Shown here in pieces: positions 62,270 to 64,000 of a DNA stretch of 64,000 nt; within the stretch, counting starts at the first letter, position 1; every line of letters begins with the position of its first letter. Under the pieces are notes generated by a model. It was not told the DNA's origin and searched no databases. It saw only the letters and a list, made by a program, of their open reading frames with translations. The translations under genes were made by a program, and so were the position numbers. The stretch spans positions 8,962 through 72,961 of the forward strand of contig NZ_CALPCU010000011.1 in assembly GCF_943193085.1 (NCBI RefSeq), in the 5' to 3' direction. This stretch comes from Vermiculatibacterium agrestimuris (GTDB lineage Bacteria > Bacillota > Clostridia > Oscillospirales > Oscillospiraceae).

Positions 62270-62494
62270 GCGACTAAGCGCCATGAACGGAAAAAGTAGC
62301 GCACGGCATCCCCCAACAGAAAGGGCCCGCCACCGGCTGAGAGCGGGCCCAGGGAAGGGCTGGGCATGAATTGCGTCCGGGAGCGCGGAGGGCAATGCCT
62401 CACGGTTCGGCCCCGTTACCGGCCTTTGAGTGAAAACGAGAGTGGAACCGCGTTTCGGCGCCTCTCATGCCAAGGGCATGAGGGGCGTTTTTTT
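62270..62494 (+). promoter_or_regulatory. T-box leader, cysteine specific
   Basis: The T-box sequence GAGAGTGGAACCGCG (62438-62452) is near-perfect. It is followed by the terminator CGCCTCTCATGCC (62459-62471) with 62475-62487 and seven T. Stem I lies around 62300-62390, and a TGC at 62372-62374 in ATGAATTGCGTCC is the likely specifier for tRNA-Cys. Uncharged tRNA-Cys would stabilise the antiterminator and switch on cysS. Specifier placement is by eye. Confidence 0.9.
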
Positions 62495-62516
62495 GATGGA
62501 AAGGAGATCGATCCGG

Positions 62517-63941
62517 ATGGATACCATGCAGCTTTACAATTCCATGACCCACAAAAAGGAGCTCTTCCAGACCCACGAGCCGGGAAAGGTGAGCATGTAC
62601 ACCTGCGGCCCTACAGTGTACCACTTTGCCCACATCGGCAACCTGCGCTCCTATATTATGGAGGACGTACTGGAGAAGGCCCTGCGGTGGGAGGGCTACG
62701 ACGTTCTGCGGGTGATGAACATCACCGATGTGGGCCACCTGTCCTCTGACGCCGACACCGGCGAGGACAAGATGCTCAAGGGGGCCCAGCGGGAGCACAA
62801 GACGGTAATGGAGATCGCCAAATTCTATACCGACGCCTTTTTTGATGACTGCGCCAAACTCAACATCAAGACCCCTGACGTAGTCCAGCCCGCCACAGGT
62901 ATGATCGACAGCTACATCCAGGTCATCACCAAGCTGCTGGATACCGGCTACGCCTATCTGGCGGGGGGCAATGTGTACTTTGACACCTCCAGGCTGAAAA
63001 AGTACTATGTCTTCAACGACCACGACGCGGAGGATCTGCAAAGCGGCGTCCGGGAGGGCGTAGAGGAGGACGAGAACAAGCGCAACAAAAACGATTTTGT
63101 CCTCTGGTTCACCAAGTCCAAGTTTGAAGATCAGGCCCTGAAGTGGGATTCCCCCTGGGGCGTGGGCTATCCCGGCTGGCATATCGAGTGCTCCTGCATC
63201 TCTATGAAGTACTGCGGGGAGCACCTGGATCTCCACTGCGGCGGCATCGACAACGCCTTTCCTCACCACACCAACGAGATCGCCCAGTCGGAGAGCTATC
63301 TGGGCCACCAGTGGTGTCCCCAATGGTTCCACGTCCATCACCTGAACACAAACGACGGCAAGATGAGCAAGTCCAAGGGGGAATTCCTCACCGTCTCCCT
63401 GCTGGAGGAGAAGGGTTACGACCCCATGGTCTACCGCCTGTTCTGCCTGCAGAGCCACTACCGCAAGGCCCTCACCTTTTCCTGGGAGAACCTGGACAAC
63501 GCCGCCGCCGCCTATGAGAAGCTGGTGCGCCGCATCGCCGCCCTCACCCAGGAGGGCGCGGTGGACGCCGCCGCTGCCCAGCCCTACAAGGAGCAGTTCC
63601 AGGCGGCGCTGGACAACGACCTCAATACCTCCCTGGCGGTGACCGCCCTCTACGATGTACTCAAGGCCGGGGTGAACGACGCCACCAAGCGCGCGCTCAT
63701 CGCCAGCTTTGACACGGTGCTGGGACTGGGGCTGCTGGAGCACGCCGCCGCTTTGGCGGAGAAGGAGGCGGCGCCCGCCGCCGCGGAGGCCGACCCGGAG
63801 ATCGAGGCCCTCATCCAGGCCCGGGCCAAGGCCAAGGCGGAGAAGAACTGGGCGGAGGCCGACCGCATCCGGGACGAATTGAAGGCCCAGGGCATCGAGC
63901 TGGTCGACACCAAGGAGGGCACCACCTGGAAGCGGCTGTAA
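62517..63941 (+). CDS. cysS: Cysteinyl-tRNA synthetase
   Basis: The 474-residue class Ia synthetase has the zinc/HIGH region YTCGPTVYHFAHIGNLRS, the cysteine-recognition zinc site WHIECSCISMKYCGEHLD with CGGIDNAFPHH, and GKMSKSKGEF. The C-terminal DALR-like helical domain ends in a linker rich in Ala and Glu, then WAEADRIRDELKAQGI. ATG 62517 is ten bases after AAGGAG; 62526 is an alternative. It is controlled by the T-box leader. Confidence 0.96.
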   Translation: MDTMQLYNSMTHKKELFQTHEPGKVSMYTCGPTVYHFAHIGNLRSYIMEDVLEKALRWEGYDVLRVMNITDVGHLSSDADTGEDKMLKGAQREHKTVMEIAKFYTDAFFDDCAKLNIKTPDVVQPATGMIDSYIQVITKLLDTGYAYLAGGNVYFDTSRLKKYYVFNDHDAEDLQSGVREGVEEDENKRNKNDFVLWFTKSKFEDQALKWDSPWGVGYPGWHIECSCISMKYCGEHLDLHCGGIDNAFPHHTNEIAQSESYLGHQWCPQWFHVHHLNTNDGKMSKSKGEFLTVSLLEEKGYDPMVYRLFCLQSHYRKALTFSWENLDNAAAAYEKLVRRIAALTQEGAVDAAAAQPYKEQFQAALDNDLNTSLAVTALYDVLKAGVNDATKRALIASFDTVLGLGLLEHAAALAEKEAAPAAAEADPEIEALIQARAKAKAEKNWAEADRIRDELKAQGIELVDTKEGTTWKRL

Positions 63942-63953
63942 GGAACAAAAAAG

Positions 63954-64000
<47 letters not shown>

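Overview
The window looks like one contiguous chromosomal stretch of a high-GC, spore-forming, anaerobic member of the Clostridia, most likely an Oscillospiraceae relative of Flavonifractor, Lawsonibacter or Intestinimonas. The reasons are the yqfC-yqfD-phoH-ybeY-era-yqzL-recO block, a T-box leader before cysS, a K+-dependent membrane pyrophosphatase, an HPr with His15 and Ser46, strong AGGAGG ribosome sites, and GC-rich third positions. The genus is an inference. I see no rRNA, tRNA, CRISPR array, insertion sequence or prophage.

Layout. 1-4.1 kb: an unknown protein, a small membrane exporter family protein, a small membrane protein and recD2. 4.1-7.9 kb: an accessory patch with a membrane-tethered XRE regulator, two small secreted proteins, a 29-residue membrane peptide overlapping its upstream gene, a signal-peptide stump and an S-layer-homology protein. 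7.9-18.1 kb: a peptide-degradation locus with tandem CPG2-like M20 peptidases, a convergent dedicated regulator, tandem PepT-like peptidases, a multi-pass transporter, a cytoplasmic gamma-glutamyltransferase and a DUF1275 membrane protein. 18.1-22.7 kb: a ribbon-helix-helix protein, comF, mreB, murC and cca. 22.8-34 kb: sporulation and housekeeping genes (yqfC, yqfD, phoH, an XRE-YbeY fusion, an acyltransferase, era, yqzL, recO), feoAB and mutS2. 34-36.7 kb: HPr, a PflA-like radical SAM protein and a MATE exporter.

36.7-43.7 kb is a metal region on the minus strand. A zinc-type ABC uptake operon is headed by a PLP decarboxylase. A Zn/Cd efflux operon contains an SmtB/ArsR sensor, a free-standing HMA protein, a methyltransferase and a P1B ATPase lacking its own HMA domain, behind a palindromic operator. 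43.7-50.8 kb: ldh, hppA, a nucleoside phosphorylase, an ECF S-component with an attenuator-like leader, and a tightly overlapped acetyltransferase/kinase/DUF3842 operon. 51-54.6 kb: a lipoprotein and a two-component system. 54.6-60.7 kb: DUF1385, prmC, recA-recX-rimO-pgsA and DUF378. 60.7-64 kb: a second MATE exporter, then T-box-cysS. The window ends in a 46-base G run that is probably a sequencing artefact.

The most interesting points are the XRE-YbeY fusion with its own operator, the ECF leader, a hairpin that may bridge the recO Shine-Dalgarno to its start, the peptide/gamma-glutamyl locus, and the tethered-regulator/secreted-protein cluster. All function assignments come from reading the sequence; no database search was run.
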